The position numbers and the translations under genes were made by a program. Under the pieces are notes generated by a model. It did no database searches, was not told where the DNA came from, and saw only the letters and a list, made by a program, of their open reading frames with translations. Of a stretch of 64,000 bases of DNA, positions 1-9,916 are shown piece after piece; the stretch's first letter is position 1, and each line of letters begins with the position of its first letter. The DNA lies in the NCBI RefSeq assembly GCF_000272005.1, contig NZ_AKKU01000012.1:1-64000 (forward strand). The letters are read 5' to 3'. The DNA is from Alishewanella agri BL06. GTDB taxonomy: Bacteria; Pseudomonadota; Gammaproteobacteria; Enterobacterales; Alteromonadaceae.

Positions 1-10
1 TCAACACGCC

Positions 11-892
11 CTAGGGTTTCGCCATTTGTAATACCAACCGGCGGTTCACCGCGCGACCAAGTGGCGTATCATTGGGGGCGACATGCCGTCGTTCACCAAA
101 GCCTTCAATTTGCACCTTATCCTCGGCAACACCGGCCGCAATCAGAAAGTCTTTAATTTTTTGTGCCCGCTGTACCGATAACTGCTCGTTCATCCAGGGG
201 CCACCATAACTGTCGGTATAGCCCTGTAACTCGATGGCCTCAATCTCGGAATCATACTTTAAGTACTCAGCAATCAAGCTCAAACGGCGCCGCGATTCGC
301 GGGTTAGCTGATCCCCACCGCTCTCGTAACTTAAAATGGTAAATGCGATATCCTCGAAACTATAAGGCAATAAACCGGCAATACAGTGGCTAAACGCCTG
401 GTATTGGGTTGGGAATTGCACCGGATTCAGCGCGGCAGTCACCTTGTCGTATGGGCTGTACCAGTCACTGTAATAAAAGGTAGGGCTAAAGCCCTGCTCC
501 AGCTCGGTCAACAAAGTCCAGGCGGTTTTCTTTGGTAAGTCGCCATCAAATTGTTTCAGCAGCCGCATACTGGCCAGGGTTTTCGGCTTTTCTCCCGGTC
601 GCCATTGTGGCGGCACCGACAGCACTTCTGCCAAGCCATAACTATCTGGCAGCCGTAGCATTTGCAGTTGAAAATCCAAATTTAAATCTTTACCGGCTAC
701 GCTGCTAAACACCGCCTTACCAAAATTCGGGATCGGGTGTTCCAGTTGACACAGCAAGGGCGTATTGGTGCTGAGTTGCCAACTGGACTGTTCAATAGTG
801 GCAGAATATTGACGCCACTGACTGGGAGCGGCGACCGCCAGACTCACCATCAAGCCCGCGCTAACACTGAAAAATAGCGTGATTGCCCGCAT
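11..892 (-). CDS. motY: Sodium-type flagellar protein MotY (OmpA-like)
   Basis: In Vibrio, MotY forms the T ring at the base of the polar flagellum and helps hold the sodium-driven PomA/PomB stators. The 293-residue product, the length of Vibrio MotY, has a signal peptide (about residues 1-22), an N-terminal domain with Cys48 and Cys170 (the family has a structural disulfide), and a C-terminal OmpA-like peptidoglycan-binding domain (about 185-290) with TDSYG, LSVQRA and GRAVNRRL motifs. Lying back to back with rnt matches the isolated motY locus of Shewanella-type genomes. A generic OmpA-family protein is the alternative, but length, the cysteine pair and context favour MotY. No other flagellar gene is in the window. 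Confidence 0.85.
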   Translation of the reverse strand: MRAITLFFSVSAGLMVSLAVAAPSQWRQYSATIEQSSWQLSTNTPLLCQLEHPIPNFGKAVFSSVAGKDLNLDFQLQMLRLPDSYGLAEVLSVPPQWRPGEKPKTLASMRLLKQFDGDLPKKTAWTLLTELEQGFSPTFYYSDWYSPYDKVTAALNPVQFPTQYQAFSHCIAGLLPYSFEDIAFTILSYESGGDQLTRESRRRLSLIAEYLKYDSEIEAIELQGYTDSYGGPWMNEQLSVQRAQKIKDFLIAAGVAEDKVQIEGFGERRHVAPNDTPLGRAVNRRLVLQMAKP

Positions 893-1020
893 TTACTGCC
901 CCGCTGTTACAATGAAAAAATTCCTGATACCTACCAGACCTTAGCAAGCATTATGCCCAAAACAAGACCTGTGACATTTTTTTTGGCATAATGCCGGCCT
1001 CTGTTAGGCATGGTGACTGT

Positions 1021-1743
1021 ATGACCCTAAAAAGCGCGACCGAACCACAAGCAACAACCAGCAGCACAGCTAAGACCGCTAGCTTACTAGCACGCCGCTT
1101 TCGTGGCTATTATCCGGTAGTTATCGACGTTGAAACCGCTGGCTTTAATCCAAAAACCGATGCCTTGCTGGAAATTGCGGTAAATTTGTTGGAAATGGAT
1201 GCCGACGGCGCACTCAAGCCCGGTAAAACGCTGCATTTTCATGTTGAGCCCTTTGCGGGTGCTAACCTGGATGCCAGCTCACTGGCCTTCAACGGTATCG
1301 ATCCTTTTAACTCACTGCGCGGTGCCGTTGCCGAGCGCGAGGCCATTACTGAGATCTGCAAAGCCGTGCGCAAAGCGCAAAAAGATGCCGGTTGCCAGCG
1401 CTCAGTGCTGGTCGCGCATAATTCGGCTTTTGACCAAGGTTTTTTTAATGCTGCCATCAGCCGCTTAAATTATAAACGCTCGCCGTTTCATGCTTTTGTT
1501 TCGTTTGATACCACCAGCCTGGCGGCGCTGGCGCTGGGGCAAACGGTACTGGCCAAAGCCTGCCACCAGGCGGGAATTGCCTTTAATGCCAAAGAAGCCC
1601 ATAGCGCTCTGTATGACACCGAGCGTACCGCGGAGCTATTCTGTTACATCGTGAATAAATGGCAGCAACTGGGAGGCTGGCCACTAAGCAATGCGCTACC
1701 GGCCGATGAGGAACAGGACGAAGAGAATGAAGACACGGCATAA
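1021..1743 (+). CDS. rnt: Ribonuclease T
   Basis: A 3'-5' exoribonuclease of the DEDD superfamily that trims tRNA and other stable RNA 3' ends. From the start used here (240 residues) the catalytic residues are D36 and E38 (DVETAG), D138 (HNSAFDQG), H194 and D199 (HSALYD). All five are offset by exactly 13 from E. coli D23, E25, D125, H181 and D186. The frame also offers an ATG at 991, but that only adds a tail with no ribosome binding site and no counterpart in the family, so 1021 is preferred with moderate confidence. The last dozen residues are very acidic. It converges on grxD 26 bases away. Confidence 0.93.
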   Translation: MTLKSATEPQATTSSTAKTASLLARRFRGYYPVVIDVETAGFNPKTDALLEIAVNLLEMDADGALKPGKTLHFHVEPFAGANLDASSLAFNGIDPFNSLRGAVAEREAITEICKAVRKAQKDAGCQRSVLVAHNSAFDQGFFNAAISRLNYKRSPFHAFVSFDTTSLAALALGQTVLAKACHQAGIAFNAKEAHSALYDTERTAELFCYIVNKWQQLGGWPLSNALPADEEQDEENEDTA

Positions 1744-1769
1744 CGAATATGCCGCGTCTTACTGAAGGT

Positions 1770-2114
1770 TTATTCCGCCGCTGGCTGTTCGGCTTTAAAC
1801 TTTTCAGCCGTAGCTTTGATCAACGGCTGTAACTCGCCGCGCTGAAACATTTCCAGCACGATATCACAACCACCAATCAGCTCGCCTTCTACCCACAGCT
1901 GCGGGAAGGTCGGCCAGTTCGCATATTTTGGCAGCTCGGCCCGGATATCCGGATGCTGCAGAATGTCGACAAAGGCAAACTGCTCACCACAGGCAATCAG
2001 CGCTTGTGACGCCTGTGCCGAAAAGCCACAACTGGGGAATTTTGGCGAACCCTTCATATACAACAGGATCGGATTGTCGGCGATTTGTTGTTTGATTTTG
2101 TCTAACGTTTCCAT
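1770..2114 (-). CDS. grxD: Monothiol glutaredoxin 4
   Basis: A monothiol glutaredoxin with the CGFS active site at residues 29-32, preceded by a KGSPKFP glutathione/iron-sulfur binding loop. Family members bind a [2Fe-2S] cluster with glutathione and deliver it, usually with BolA partners, in the cytoplasm. At 114 residues it is the usual single-domain length, with a short Ala/Glu-rich tail. A GAGGTAG ribosome binding site lies just upstream of the ATG. It is divergent from sodB across a 227-base spacer, so two iron-linked genes share an upstream region; see the IscR-like site. Confidence 0.95.
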   Translation of the reverse strand: METLDKIKQQIADNPILLYMKGSPKFPSCGFSAQASQALIACGEQFAFVDILQHPDIRAELPKYANWPTFPQLWVEGELIGGCDIVLEMFQRGELQPLIKATAEKFKAEQPAAE

Positions 2115-2268
2115 TACTACCTCTCGGATTAAGATGAAAGTTGGCCTATTTTACTCCTTCTGCCCCTCGCCCGCACTTGAGATTTGCAGAAAGTGCCCAA
2201 TATTGTCTGAACCAACAACAGCGCCTGCGGCTATAATGATTGCAGGCAAACGCAGGCCGGCAGGCATA

Positions 2269-2293
2269 AAACTTGAGTATTTTAGTCAGGTTT
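2269..2293 (+). promoter_or_regulatory. Putative IscR type-1-like operator upstream of sodB
   Basis: Read by eye, these 25 bases fit the published E. coli type-1 IscR consensus (ATASYYGACTRWWWYAGTCRRSTAT) at 22 positions. Mismatches are one base in each flanking triplet and one in the GACT half-site (GAGT here), while the AGTC half-site is intact. The site is about 50 bases before the sodB ATG and overlaps a possible -35 (TTGAGT). It would tie sodB and perhaps grxD to cluster status. No binding evidence exists. Confidence 0.4.
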
Positions 2294-2341
2294 TGTAGTC
2301 TACGCCATGCAGACACTTTAAACAACGAACGGAGAGCTACA

Positions 2342-2926
2342 ATGGCCTTTGAATTACCCGCCTTACCATACGCAAAAGATGCTTTAGCGCCGCATATTTC
2401 TGCTGAAACCCTGGAATATCACCACGGTAAGCACCACAACACCTACGTCGTAAAGCTGAACGGTCTGATTGAAGGCACGCCTTTTGCCAGCCAGTCACTA
2501 GAAGAAATTATCCGTAACAGCGAAGGTGGCGTATTTAACAACGCGGCGCAGGTTTGGAACCATACGTTCTACTGGCACTGCTTATCGCCAAATGGTGGCG
2601 GTCAACCAACTGGCGCCCTGGCAGATGCCATCAACGCTAAGTGGGGCTCTTTCGATGCCTTTAAAGCCGCCTTTAATGACAAAGCGGTCAATAACTTCGG
2701 TTCCAGCTGGACCTGGTTAGTGAAAAAAGCGGATGGCAGCCTGGATATCGTCAACACCAGCAACGCCGGCACGCCAATTCAGGACGCGGCAGTAACGCCA
2801 ATTATCACCGTTGACCTGTGGGAACACGCTTACTACATCGACTACCGCAATGCCCGCCCAACTTATCTGGACGCATTCTGGGCCCTGGCAAACTGGGAAT
2901 TTGCTGCGGCAAACTTCGCTAAGTAA
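2342..2926 (+). CDS. sodB: Superoxide dismutase [Fe]
   Basis: Cytoplasmic iron superoxide dismutase, converting superoxide to peroxide and oxygen. The 194-residue protein follows E. coli SodB nearly throughout. Metal ligands are H27, the histidine of WNHTFYW, and the Asp and His of DLWEHAYY; the AAQ before VWNH is typical of the Fe form. The ATG at 2342 has GGAG eight bases upstream; the frame stays open farther 5' but the extension has no SodB homology. A strong terminator follows directly, so it looks monocistronic. Confidence 0.97.
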   Translation: MAFELPALPYAKDALAPHISAETLEYHHGKHHNTYVVKLNGLIEGTPFASQSLEEIIRNSEGGVFNNAAQVWNHTFYWHCLSPNGGGQPTGALADAINAKWGSFDAFKAAFNDKAVNNFGSSWTWLVKKADGSLDIVNTSNAGTPIQDAAVTPIITVDLWEHAYYIDYRNARPTYLDAFWALANWEFAAANFAK

Positions 2927-2946
2927 TAGTTTTATTCCTGGTTGTG

Positions 2947-2973
2947 ATACCCGGCTTCGGCCGGGTATTTTTT
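2947..2973 (+). terminator. Rho-independent terminator of sodB
   Basis: A 9-bp perfect stem (2947-2955 with 2960-2968) closes a stable TTCG tetraloop and runs into a T tract, 20 bases after the sodB stop. Confidence 0.9.
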
Positions 2974-3157
2974 GCTCCACCCTGCAACTTTCCTGCCGCA
3001 TCCCGCTCAAAATTTATACTGAACCTTTTATCGAAACAAAGCGTAACTGCCAATACCAGGGTAATTTTTTGTACTTCGCTGGGCAAAACTGCCGTTTAGT
3101 GTCTACCTTTAACATAACAGCTAAGCAGTTATGCCGGACGACGGGCTGGAGGTGTAT

Positions 3158-5080
3158 ATGGGGATCTTTGAGCATTTCAGGACACGTTACGAAACTACCA
3201 AAGAGGAGGAAATGAGCCTGCAGGAATTCCTGCAACTATGTAAAAAAGACAAAAGCTGCTACAGCACCGCCGCTGAGCGGCTGTTACAAGCGATTGGCGA
3301 GCCCGAGTTAATTGATACTTCGCATGATCCTAAACTAAGCCGACTGTTTTCCAACCGGGTGATCGCCCGCTACCCCGCCTTCCATGAATTTTACGGCATG
3401 GAGGATGCTATCGAACAAATTGTCTCTTACCTGAAGCACTCGGCGCAGGGGCTGGAAGAACGCAAACAAATTCTGTATTTGCTGGGCCCGGTCGGTGGCG
3501 GTAAATCCTCATTAGCGGAAAAACTCAAAGCCCTGATGCAACAGGTACCGATTTACTACCTGAAAGGCTCGCCGGTACAGGACCATCCGCTATGTCTGTT
3601 CGATGCCGCCGAGGATGGCGCTATTCTGGAGCAGGAGTACGGCATTCCGAAACGTTATCTGCGCGCCATTATGTCGCCCTGGGCCAGTAAACGGCTGCAC
3701 GAATTTAACGGCGATATCAGCCAGTTCCGGGTAGTCAAGCGCACGCCGTCGATTCTGGATCAGCTGGCGATTGCCAAAACTGAGCCGGGTGATGAGAACA
3801 ATCAGGATATCGCCGCGCTGGTAGGTAAAGTGGATATCCGTAAGTTAGAGCATTATGCGCAAAATGATCCTGATGCCTACAGCTACTCCGGCGCCCTGTG
3901 TCGCGCCAATCAGGGGCTGATGGAATTTGTTGAGATGTTCAAAGCGCCGATTAAAGTGTTGCATCCGCTACTGACCGCTACACAGGAAGGGAATTACAAC
4001 GGTACCGAAGGGCTGGCTGCCCTGCCGTTTGACGGCATTATTCTGGCACACAGTAACGAGTCAGAATGGCAAACTTTCCGCAATAACAAAAACAACGAAG
4101 CCTTTTTAGATCGGGTCTATATCGTCAAAGTCCCTTACTGTTTACGTGTCAGTGAGGAAATGAAGATTTATCAAAAACTGTTGGAACATAGTGAACTCAG
4201 CCAGGCACCCTGTGCCCCCGGTACCTTGAGCGCACTGGCGCAATTTGCAGTGCTGTCACGGCTAAAAACCCCGGAAAACTCCAGTATCTACTCGAAAATG
4301 CGGGTTTATGATGGTGAAAGCCTGAAAGATACCGATCCTAAGGCCAAGTCGTATCAGGAGTATCGTGACTTTGCCGGTGTCGATGAAGGCATGACGGGCC
4401 TGTCAACCCGCTTTGCCTTTAAGATCCTGTCACGGGTCTTTAATTTCGACAGCACCGAAGTGGCCGCTAACCCAGTACATTTATTCTATGTGCTGGAGCA
4501 ACAGATAGAGCGCGAGCAGTTCCCGGCAGACACCGCAGAGCGCTATCTGGAACATCTGAAAGGTTTCCTGATCCCCAAATATGTCGAATTTATTGGCAAA
4601 GAGATTCAAACTGCTTATCTGGAGTCCTACTCTGAATATGGACAAAACATCTTTGATCGCTATGTGATCTATGCCGACTTCTGGATCCAGGATCAGGAAT
4701 ACCGCGATCCGGAGACCGGCCAGTTGTTTGACCGCTCATCCCTGAATTCTGAGCTGGAGAAAATTGAAAAGCCAGCTGGCATCAGTAACCCAAAAGATTT
4801 CCGCAATGAAATCGTTAACTTTGTGCTGCGCGCCCGTGCCAAAAATCATGGCAAGAATCCTACCTGGACCAGCTATGAAAAACTCAGAACAGTGATAGAG
4901 AAGAAAATGTTCTCCGGCACTGAAGAGCTGCTGCCAGTGATTTCGTTTAATGCCAAGACCAGCACTGAGGATCAGAAAAAGCATGACGACTTCGTCAACC
5001 GGATGATGGAGAAAGGTTATACCCGTAAGCAAGTCCGTTTGCTGTCTGAATGGTATTTGCGGGTACGGAAATCGCAGTAA
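3158..5080 (+). CDS. prkA: PrkA/YeaG family stress serine kinase
   Basis: A PrkA-type protein with an N-terminal AAA-like domain and a C-terminal kinase-like domain. In E. coli YeaG is induced in stationary phase and nitrogen starvation. The 640-residue product follows YeaG along its whole length. Walker A GPVGGGKS is at 110-117, and the [20 protein letters not shown] segment and the [17 protein letters not shown] tail are intact. The start has GGAGG five bases upstream; an ATG at 3131 lacks such a site and adds a non-homologous tail. First gene of prkA-yeaH-spoVR. In E. coli this set depends on RpoS; I could not identify the promoter here. Confidence 0.96.
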   Translation: MGIFEHFRTRYETTKEEEMSLQEFLQLCKKDKSCYSTAAERLLQAIGEPELIDTSHDPKLSRLFSNRVIARYPAFHEFYGMEDAIEQIVSYLKHSAQGLEERKQILYLLGPVGGGKSSLAEKLKALMQQVPIYYLKGSPVQDHPLCLFDAAEDGAILEQEYGIPKRYLRAIMSPWASKRLHEFNGDISQFRVVKRTPSILDQLAIAKTEPGDENNQDIAALVGKVDIRKLEHYAQNDPDAYSYSGALCRANQGLMEFVEMFKAPIKVLHPLLTATQEGNYNGTEGLAALPFDGIILAHSNESEWQTFRNNKNNEAFLDRVYIVKVPYCLRVSEEMKIYQKLLEHSELSQAPCAPGTLSALAQFAVLSRLKTPENSSIYSKMRVYDGESLKDTDPKAKSYQEYRDFAGVDEGMTGLSTRFAFKILSRVFNFDSTEVAANPVHLFYVLEQQIEREQFPADTAERYLEHLKGFLIPKYVEFIGKEIQTAYLESYSEYGQNIFDRYVIYADFWIQDQEYRDPETGQLFDRSSLNSELEKIEKPAGISNPKDFRNEIVNFVLRARAKNHGKNPTWTSYEKLRTVIEKKMFSGTEELLPVISFNAKTSTEDQKKHDDFVNRMMEKGYTRKQVRLLSEWYLRVRKSQ

Positions 5081-5093
5081 CGGCGGAGGTGGT

Positions 5094-6359
5094 ATGGTGC
5101 ATTTTATTGATCGCCGGCTCAACGGAAAAAACAAAAGCGCGGTTAATCGCCAGCGTTTTATCCGCCGTTATAAGCAACAAATTAAGCAGGCGGTATCCGA
5201 CGCGATCAGTAAACGCAGTGTGACCGATTTACACAAGGGTGAGAGTGTCAGCATACCGGCGCGGGATATCACTGAGCCGTTTTTCCACCAGGGTCAAGGC
5301 GGTATCCGGCAGCGGGTGCATCCGGGCAACGACCAGTTCAGCCCGGGTGACCGCATTCCACGGCCACAAGGTGGTGGTGCTGGCAGCGGCCAGGGCGATG
5401 CCAGTGCCGATGGTGAAGGCAACGACGACTTTGTCTTTGCCATCTCCAAGGATGAATATCTGGACCTGTTGTTTGAGGATTTGGCGCTGCCGGATCTGAA
5501 ACATAATCAGTTGGATAAGCTGGTACAATACAAAACGGTGCGAGCTGGCTATCGTGCCGAAGGCGTACCAGCCAATATTGATATCGTACGCTCGCTACGC
5601 GGCTCTCTGGCACGGCGCATTGCGATGTCCGCTGATAAAAAGCAACAGCTAAAGCAAGCCGAGGCCGAGCTCGCAGAGCTGGAGCAGGCTGCAGTACCGG
5701 ATGAATTGGCACGGCGCGCGCTATTGGAGCACATCGCAGAGCTGAAGCAAAAACTGGCTGCCGTCCCCTTTATCGACAGCTTTGATTTACGCTTTCGTAA
5801 TTATCAAAAGAAGCCAGAGCCGACCAGTAAGGCGGTGATGTTTTGCCTGATGGATGTCTCAGGTTCGATGGACCAAGCCACCAAAGAGATGGCTAAACGC
5901 TTCTATATATTGCTGTATCTGTTCTTAAGCCGCAGCTATAAAAATGTCGAAGTGGTGTATATCCGCCACCATACCCAGGCCAAAGAAGTCGACGAACAGG
6001 AGTTTTTCTATTCCCAGGAAACCGGCGGAACTATCGTGTCCTCGGCGCTGAAGCTAATGCAGGAAATTATTGCCAAACGGTTTGACCCACAGGAATGGAA
6101 TATCTATGCCGCTCAAGCGTCGGACGGCGACAACTGGGCAGAAGATAGCCCACTCTGTGCCGAACTATTGGCCAGACAGATCCTGCCGGCCGTACGTTAT
6201 TACGCTTATATTGAAATCAGTCCACGCGCGCATCAGTCGCTGTGGGAACAATACCAACAATTACAGGCCAGTCAGCCTAAGCTGGCGTTGCAGCAAATCC
6301 GTGAAGTCAGTGATATTTACCCGGTGTTTCGCGAACTCTTTAAAAAACAAGCTGCCTGA
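5094..6359 (+). CDS. yeaH: YeaH/UPF0229 family protein with a VWA domain
   Basis: Function is not biochemically settled; it is almost always encoded with PrkA and SpoVR and shares their stress response. The 421-residue product (E. coli YeaH 427) has a basic N-terminus, a Gly-rich acidic linker (about 92-112), a coiled-coil-prone stretch (about 180-222), and a C-terminal von Willebrand A-like domain with MIDAS motif DVSGS at 254-258. GGAGG sits five bases before the ATG, 13 bases after the prkA stop, so the genes are surely cotranscribed. Confidence 0.94.
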   Translation: MVHFIDRRLNGKNKSAVNRQRFIRRYKQQIKQAVSDAISKRSVTDLHKGESVSIPARDITEPFFHQGQGGIRQRVHPGNDQFSPGDRIPRPQGGGAGSGQGDASADGEGNDDFVFAISKDEYLDLLFEDLALPDLKHNQLDKLVQYKTVRAGYRAEGVPANIDIVRSLRGSLARRIAMSADKKQQLKQAEAELAELEQAAVPDELARRALLEHIAELKQKLAAVPFIDSFDLRFRNYQKKPEPTSKAVMFCLMDVSGSMDQATKEMAKRFYILLYLFLSRSYKNVEVVYIRHHTQAKEVDEQEFFYSQETGGTIVSSALKLMQEIIAKRFDPQEWNIYAAQASDGDNWAEDSPLCAELLARQILPAVRYYAYIEISPRAHQSLWEQYQQLQASQPKLALQQIREVSDIYPVFRELFKKQAA

Positions 6360-6373
6360 CGGAGGTCTTCAGT

Positions 6374-7885
6374 ATGTCTAACTCCGCTTTAATCAGCCGC
6401 GCCTGCTTACCCGATGGTCCCGACTGGACGTTCGAGCTACTGGCGAGCTACCAACAGGAAATTGCCCGGGTTGCCGCGCACTATCAGCTGGATACCTATC
6501 CCAATCAGATTGAGGTGATTACCGCTGAGCAAATGCTGGATGCCTATTCCAGTATTGGTATGCCGATTGGCTATCACCACTGGTCTTATGGCAAAAAATT
6601 TATTCAAAGCGAGCAGCACTACAAAAGAGGCTATATGGGGTTGGCCTATGAAATCGTCATCAATTCCGATCCCTGCATTGCCTATCTGATGGAAGAAAAT
6701 ACCCTGCCAATGCAGGCACTGGTGATGGCGCACGCCTGCTATGGCCATAATTCGTTTTTTAAAAATAATTACTTGTTCCGCACCTGGACCGACGCCTCAT
6801 CAATTATCGATTATCTGGTGTTTGCCAAAAACTATGTCAGCAAGTGTGAGGAGAAATACGGTATCGCCGAAGTCGAAAATTTTCTCGACTCCTGTCATGC
6901 CTTGATGAATTATGGCGTTGATCGTTATAAAAGACCCCAGAAAATCTCAATGGCGGAGGAGCAAAAACGCCAGCAACAGCGGGAAGCCTTTTTACAATCG
7001 CAGGTTAACGAGCTATGGCGCACCTTGCCGGCTAAAGCCAGCACCAATCCGACTGAAGCACGCTTCCCGGCCGAGCCACAGGAAAACATTCTGTATTTTA
7101 TTGAAAAAAATGCGCCCTTGCTGCAACCCTGGCAACGTGAGCTGGTCAGGATAGTGCGCAAAATCTCGCAGTATTTCTATCCACAAAAACAAACCCAGGT
7201 GATGAACGAGGGCTGGGCAACGTTCTGGCACTATACGCTGCTGCAACATCTGTACGCTGAAGGCAAACTGAGCGACCGTTTTATGCTGGAAGTGTTACAT
7301 AGCCACACTAATGTGGTGTTGCAACCACCTTATAACAGCAAGTATTACAGCGGTATTAACCCCTATGCGCTGGGCTTTGCTATTTTTAGTGATATCCGCC
7401 GGATTTGTGAAAACCCGACCGCTGAAGATAAAGCCTGGTTTCCGGAGCTCGCCGGTAGCGACTGGCTACAGAGCCTGCATTTTGCGATGCAGAACTTTAA
7501 AGATGAGAGCTTTATCAGTCAGTATCTGTCGCCGAAAGTGATGCGGGATTTTCATTTATTCGCCGTTACCGACAATAGTAAGGAAAGCAGCCTTGAAGTC
7601 AGTGCTATCCATAATGCCGAGGGCTATCAGCAGATCCGGCAGTTATTGTCAGCTCAGTATAATCTAAGCCAGCTGGAGCCAAATATTCAGGTGCAACAGG
7701 TCAATCTGAATACGGATCGGGCGCTGACATTGCGTTACATTCCACACCAGGAGATCCCGCTGGGTGGCGCGATTGAGCAGGTGATGCGCCACTTACACCG
7801 CTTGTGGGGTTTTGAGGTCCGGCTGGAGCAACTGCAAAGCGATGGCAGCGTGCAGCTACTGGCACGCTGCCCAGAGCCGGCTTAA
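6374..7885 (+). CDS. SpoVR family protein (YcgB-like)
   Basis: SpoVR is needed for normal spore cortex in Bacillus; in Gram-negatives (E. coli YcgB, 510 residues) its biochemistry is unknown and it belongs to the PrkA/YeaH stress module. The 503-residue product shows conserved family segments such as HACYGHNSFFKNNY and MNEGWATFWHYT, whose His and Glu could bind a metal (inference). GGAGGT precedes the ATG by eight bases and the gap from yeaH is 14 bases. Its stop overlaps the stop of the opposing diguanylate cyclase gene by three bases within TTAA. Confidence 0.94.
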   Translation: MSNSALISRACLPDGPDWTFELLASYQQEIARVAAHYQLDTYPNQIEVITAEQMLDAYSSIGMPIGYHHWSYGKKFIQSEQHYKRGYMGLAYEIVINSDPCIAYLMEENTLPMQALVMAHACYGHNSFFKNNYLFRTWTDASSIIDYLVFAKNYVSKCEEKYGIAEVENFLDSCHALMNYGVDRYKRPQKISMAEEQKRQQQREAFLQSQVNELWRTLPAKASTNPTEARFPAEPQENILYFIEKNAPLLQPWQRELVRIVRKISQYFYPQKQTQVMNEGWATFWHYTLLQHLYAEGKLSDRFMLEVLHSHTNVVLQPPYNSKYYSGINPYALGFAIFSDIRRICENPTAEDKAWFPELAGSDWLQSLHFAMQNFKDESFISQYLSPKVMRDFHLFAVTDNSKESSLEVSAIHNAEGYQQIRQLLSAQYNLSQLEPNIQVQQVNLNTDRALTLRYIPHQEIPLGGAIEQVMRHLHRLWGFEVRLEQLQSDGSVQLLARCPEPA

Positions 7886-8844
7886 TCCTGATGCCGGGTT
7901 ACCCGGTTGCGGCCATCGGCTTTAGAGGTATAAAGCGCTTTATCCGCAGCATTCAGCCACTGCAGATAATCCTGCATCGCCGCACTGCGTTCCGCCAGGC
8001 CAAAACTCATAGTTAGCCGGATCGTCTGGCCCTGGTAAGTCAACTCGGTCTGTTCAATTTTACGGCGAATGCGCTCGGCCAGATAATTGGCCTGATCGGC
8101 GCTGGTATCCAGCAGTAAGATAGCAAACTCCTCACCACCATAACGACCCGGTAAGTCGGTACTGCGCAGGCTTTTGCGGATTATCTCTGCCACAGTTTTA
8201 ATGACCAGATCGCCCGCCGCATGGCCATAACCATCGTTGATGCGCTTAAAGTGATCGATATCACACATGATCAGCGTGCTGCTATGCTGCGGATAACGCT
8301 GCAGCCGGTTAAACTCCAGCCTCAGGTTTTCTTCCCAATTGCCGCGATTGCGCATTTGCGTCAGATAATCGGTTGTCGATAACTGCCGTAACTGCCCATT
8401 CATTGACTGTAATTCCAGCTTACTGACCGCTGCATCTGTCACGTCATAAATAATAAAACACAGGTGACTGACCTGACCGCGACTGTCGGTGATCGGGAAA
8501 ATGGTACTATTCTGATACATATAATCCGCATGACCGGTGATAGAACGGTAGTTTTTAAAACGGAAAATATAGGGCCGCTGCTCCCAAATCGTAAAAGCGC
8601 GGTTTTTTAATAAAAAGACGGGATCACATTTACGACGTAGCCAGTCTTCGTCAATTTCCGGGAACAAGTCAAACAGGCTGCGTTCTCTGACCTGGCGCGG
8701 CAACAAACCACTGTGGTTTTCCATAAAACCGTTCCATAACTGGATCTGATAGTGCGTATCCACCACCACTAAACCCACATCAACGGTTTGCAGCATATTC
8801 ATTAGCCAATGCAGCTCTGAAGCACCAAAATCATTCAGGGTCAT
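7882..8844 (-). CDS. PAS-GGDEF diguanylate cyclase
   Basis: Predicted to make cyclic di-GMP from two GTP. The 320-residue protein has a PAS sensor domain (about 11-140) and a GGDEF domain (about 155-315) with signature GGEEF at 236-240. The inhibitory I-site RxxD (RSTD, 227-230) is intact, so product feedback is expected. No membrane segment or signal peptide is visible, so it should be cytoplasmic. Its start overlaps the end of the response-regulator gene by four bases (ATGA), implying translational coupling and probably one signalling pair. Confidence 0.93.
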   Translation of the reverse strand: MTLNDFGASELHWLMNMLQTVDVGLVVVDTHYQIQLWNGFMENHSGLLPRQVRERSLFDLFPEIDEDWLRRKCDPVFLLKNRAFTIWEQRPYIFRFKNYRSITGHADYMYQNSTIFPITDSRGQVSHLCFIIYDVTDAAVSKLELQSMNGQLRQLSTTDYLTQMRNRGNWEENLRLEFNRLQRYPQHSSTLIMCDIDHFKRINDGYGHAAGDLVIKTVAEIIRKSLRSTDLPGRYGGEEFAILLLDTSADQANYLAERIRRKIEQTELTYQGQTIRLTMSFGLAERSAAMQDYLQWLNAADKALYTSKADGRNRVTRHQD

Positions 8845-9854
8845 TCAGCATCATCCATCAAAAAAGCCAGCTTATAGCGGAAAGTTTTCAGACTATCTTC
8901 GGTAAACAACAGCAATAAATCACAGTGTATATTAAAACCTTCGATACCATAACTGAGCTCAATCGTCAGCGTTTTACGCCAGCGTTTGGCATTAGCTTTA
9001 ATCAGCTCACTGACCGGCGCGTGCTGCCCCAGCACCACCGGATGGCCTTGGCTAAAACTAATATCCAGCTGTTCAGCAATACCTTTTAATACTGCCCCAA
9101 TCAGGATATTGGCTACATCCATCAACAGTTCCAATTCGGCGGCACTGGTCAGCTCGCCCTGATAATTCAGCAAACGCGCAATATCAGCAAAACTGGAGTC
9201 AGTTAAGATCAATAAGGCTTCACCGGCAATACCACTGCCAATAAAACCCTGACAGACACCTGAAGTCTGACTATCCGGGGCAATAGAGGCCAACGCCATG
9301 CTCAGTTCACTGACCTCAATCAAATTGACATTCGGGATCGGTAACTTAACAAACACCTTGAGCAAGCGCGCCAGTAAATCACCGGCCTGGCCCATGGCAA
9401 CGTTTGCCACTTCCTGAAACACATCGCGTAGCTCAGGATCTAACTCCGTAACCTGAACCAGATGCGCTTGACCCTGCTGCGTTCTTGGTGCAGTTGCTAC
9501 CGCCGTTTGTAGCAGCGCAGCCAGCGCCTGCGGCTCGACCGGTTTCTTCAGAAAGGCTTTCGCCCCCAGCGCCATCACTCTTTGGTGTGCTTCCGGTTGA
9601 ATATCGCCAGAAACGACAACAATCTGTACTGGCAGTTGCAGCTTCTTTAACTCTGCCAATACCTGATAGCCATCCATTACCGGCATGTTCAAATCGAGGA
9701 ACAGCCAGTCAAAGGGTTGTTTTTTCAGGCTGGTCAGGGCATCAGCCCCATGGCCGGCGAACTGCACCGTTTTCTGCCAGTCCTGTGGTAATATTTTGGC
9801 CAGTTGTTTTCGGGCCAGATTGGAATCGTCGCAAATTAATACAGCGGGCGTCAT
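8841..9854 (-). CDS. Response regulator with CheC/CheX-like output domain
   Basis: A receiver domain (about 1-118) has the acidic pair D9-D10, phosphoacceptor D54 (LFLDLNMP) and the conserved lysine of FLKKP near 103. The C-terminal part (about 135-330) resembles CheC/CheX/FliY phosphatases, with two helices carrying E148/N151 (EVAN) and D246/N249 (DVAN) in the pattern these phosphatases use to attack CheY phosphate. It may dephosphorylate a partner receiver or itself. The coupled downstream gene encodes a diguanylate cyclase. No histidine kinase lies nearby, so the phosphodonor is unknown. Confidence 0.88.
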   Translation of the reverse strand: MTPAVLICDDSNLARKQLAKILPQDWQKTVQFAGHGADALTSLKKQPFDWLFLDLNMPVMDGYQVLAELKKLQLPVQIVVVSGDIQPEAHQRVMALGAKAFLKKPVEPQALAALLQTAVATAPRTQQGQAHLVQVTELDPELRDVFQEVANVAMGQAGDLLARLLKVFVKLPIPNVNLIEVSELSMALASIAPDSQTSGVCQGFIGSGIAGEALLILTDSSFADIARLLNYQGELTSAAELELLMDVANILIGAVLKGIAEQLDISFSQGHPVVLGQHAPVSELIKANAKRWRKTLTIELSYGIEGFNIHCDLLLLFTEDSLKTFRYKLAFLMDDAE

Positions 9855-9916
9855 AACTTTCTCGCTTGAGTGCGGTCTGACCTTATCATAACGTTGATTG
9901 ACTGTTGGAGCAGCAA

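Noticed and set aside
1736-1755. Inverted repeat at the rnt/grxD convergence
   Set aside because: A 7-bp stem CGGCATA/TATGCCG without a T tract on either side; not enough for a terminator.
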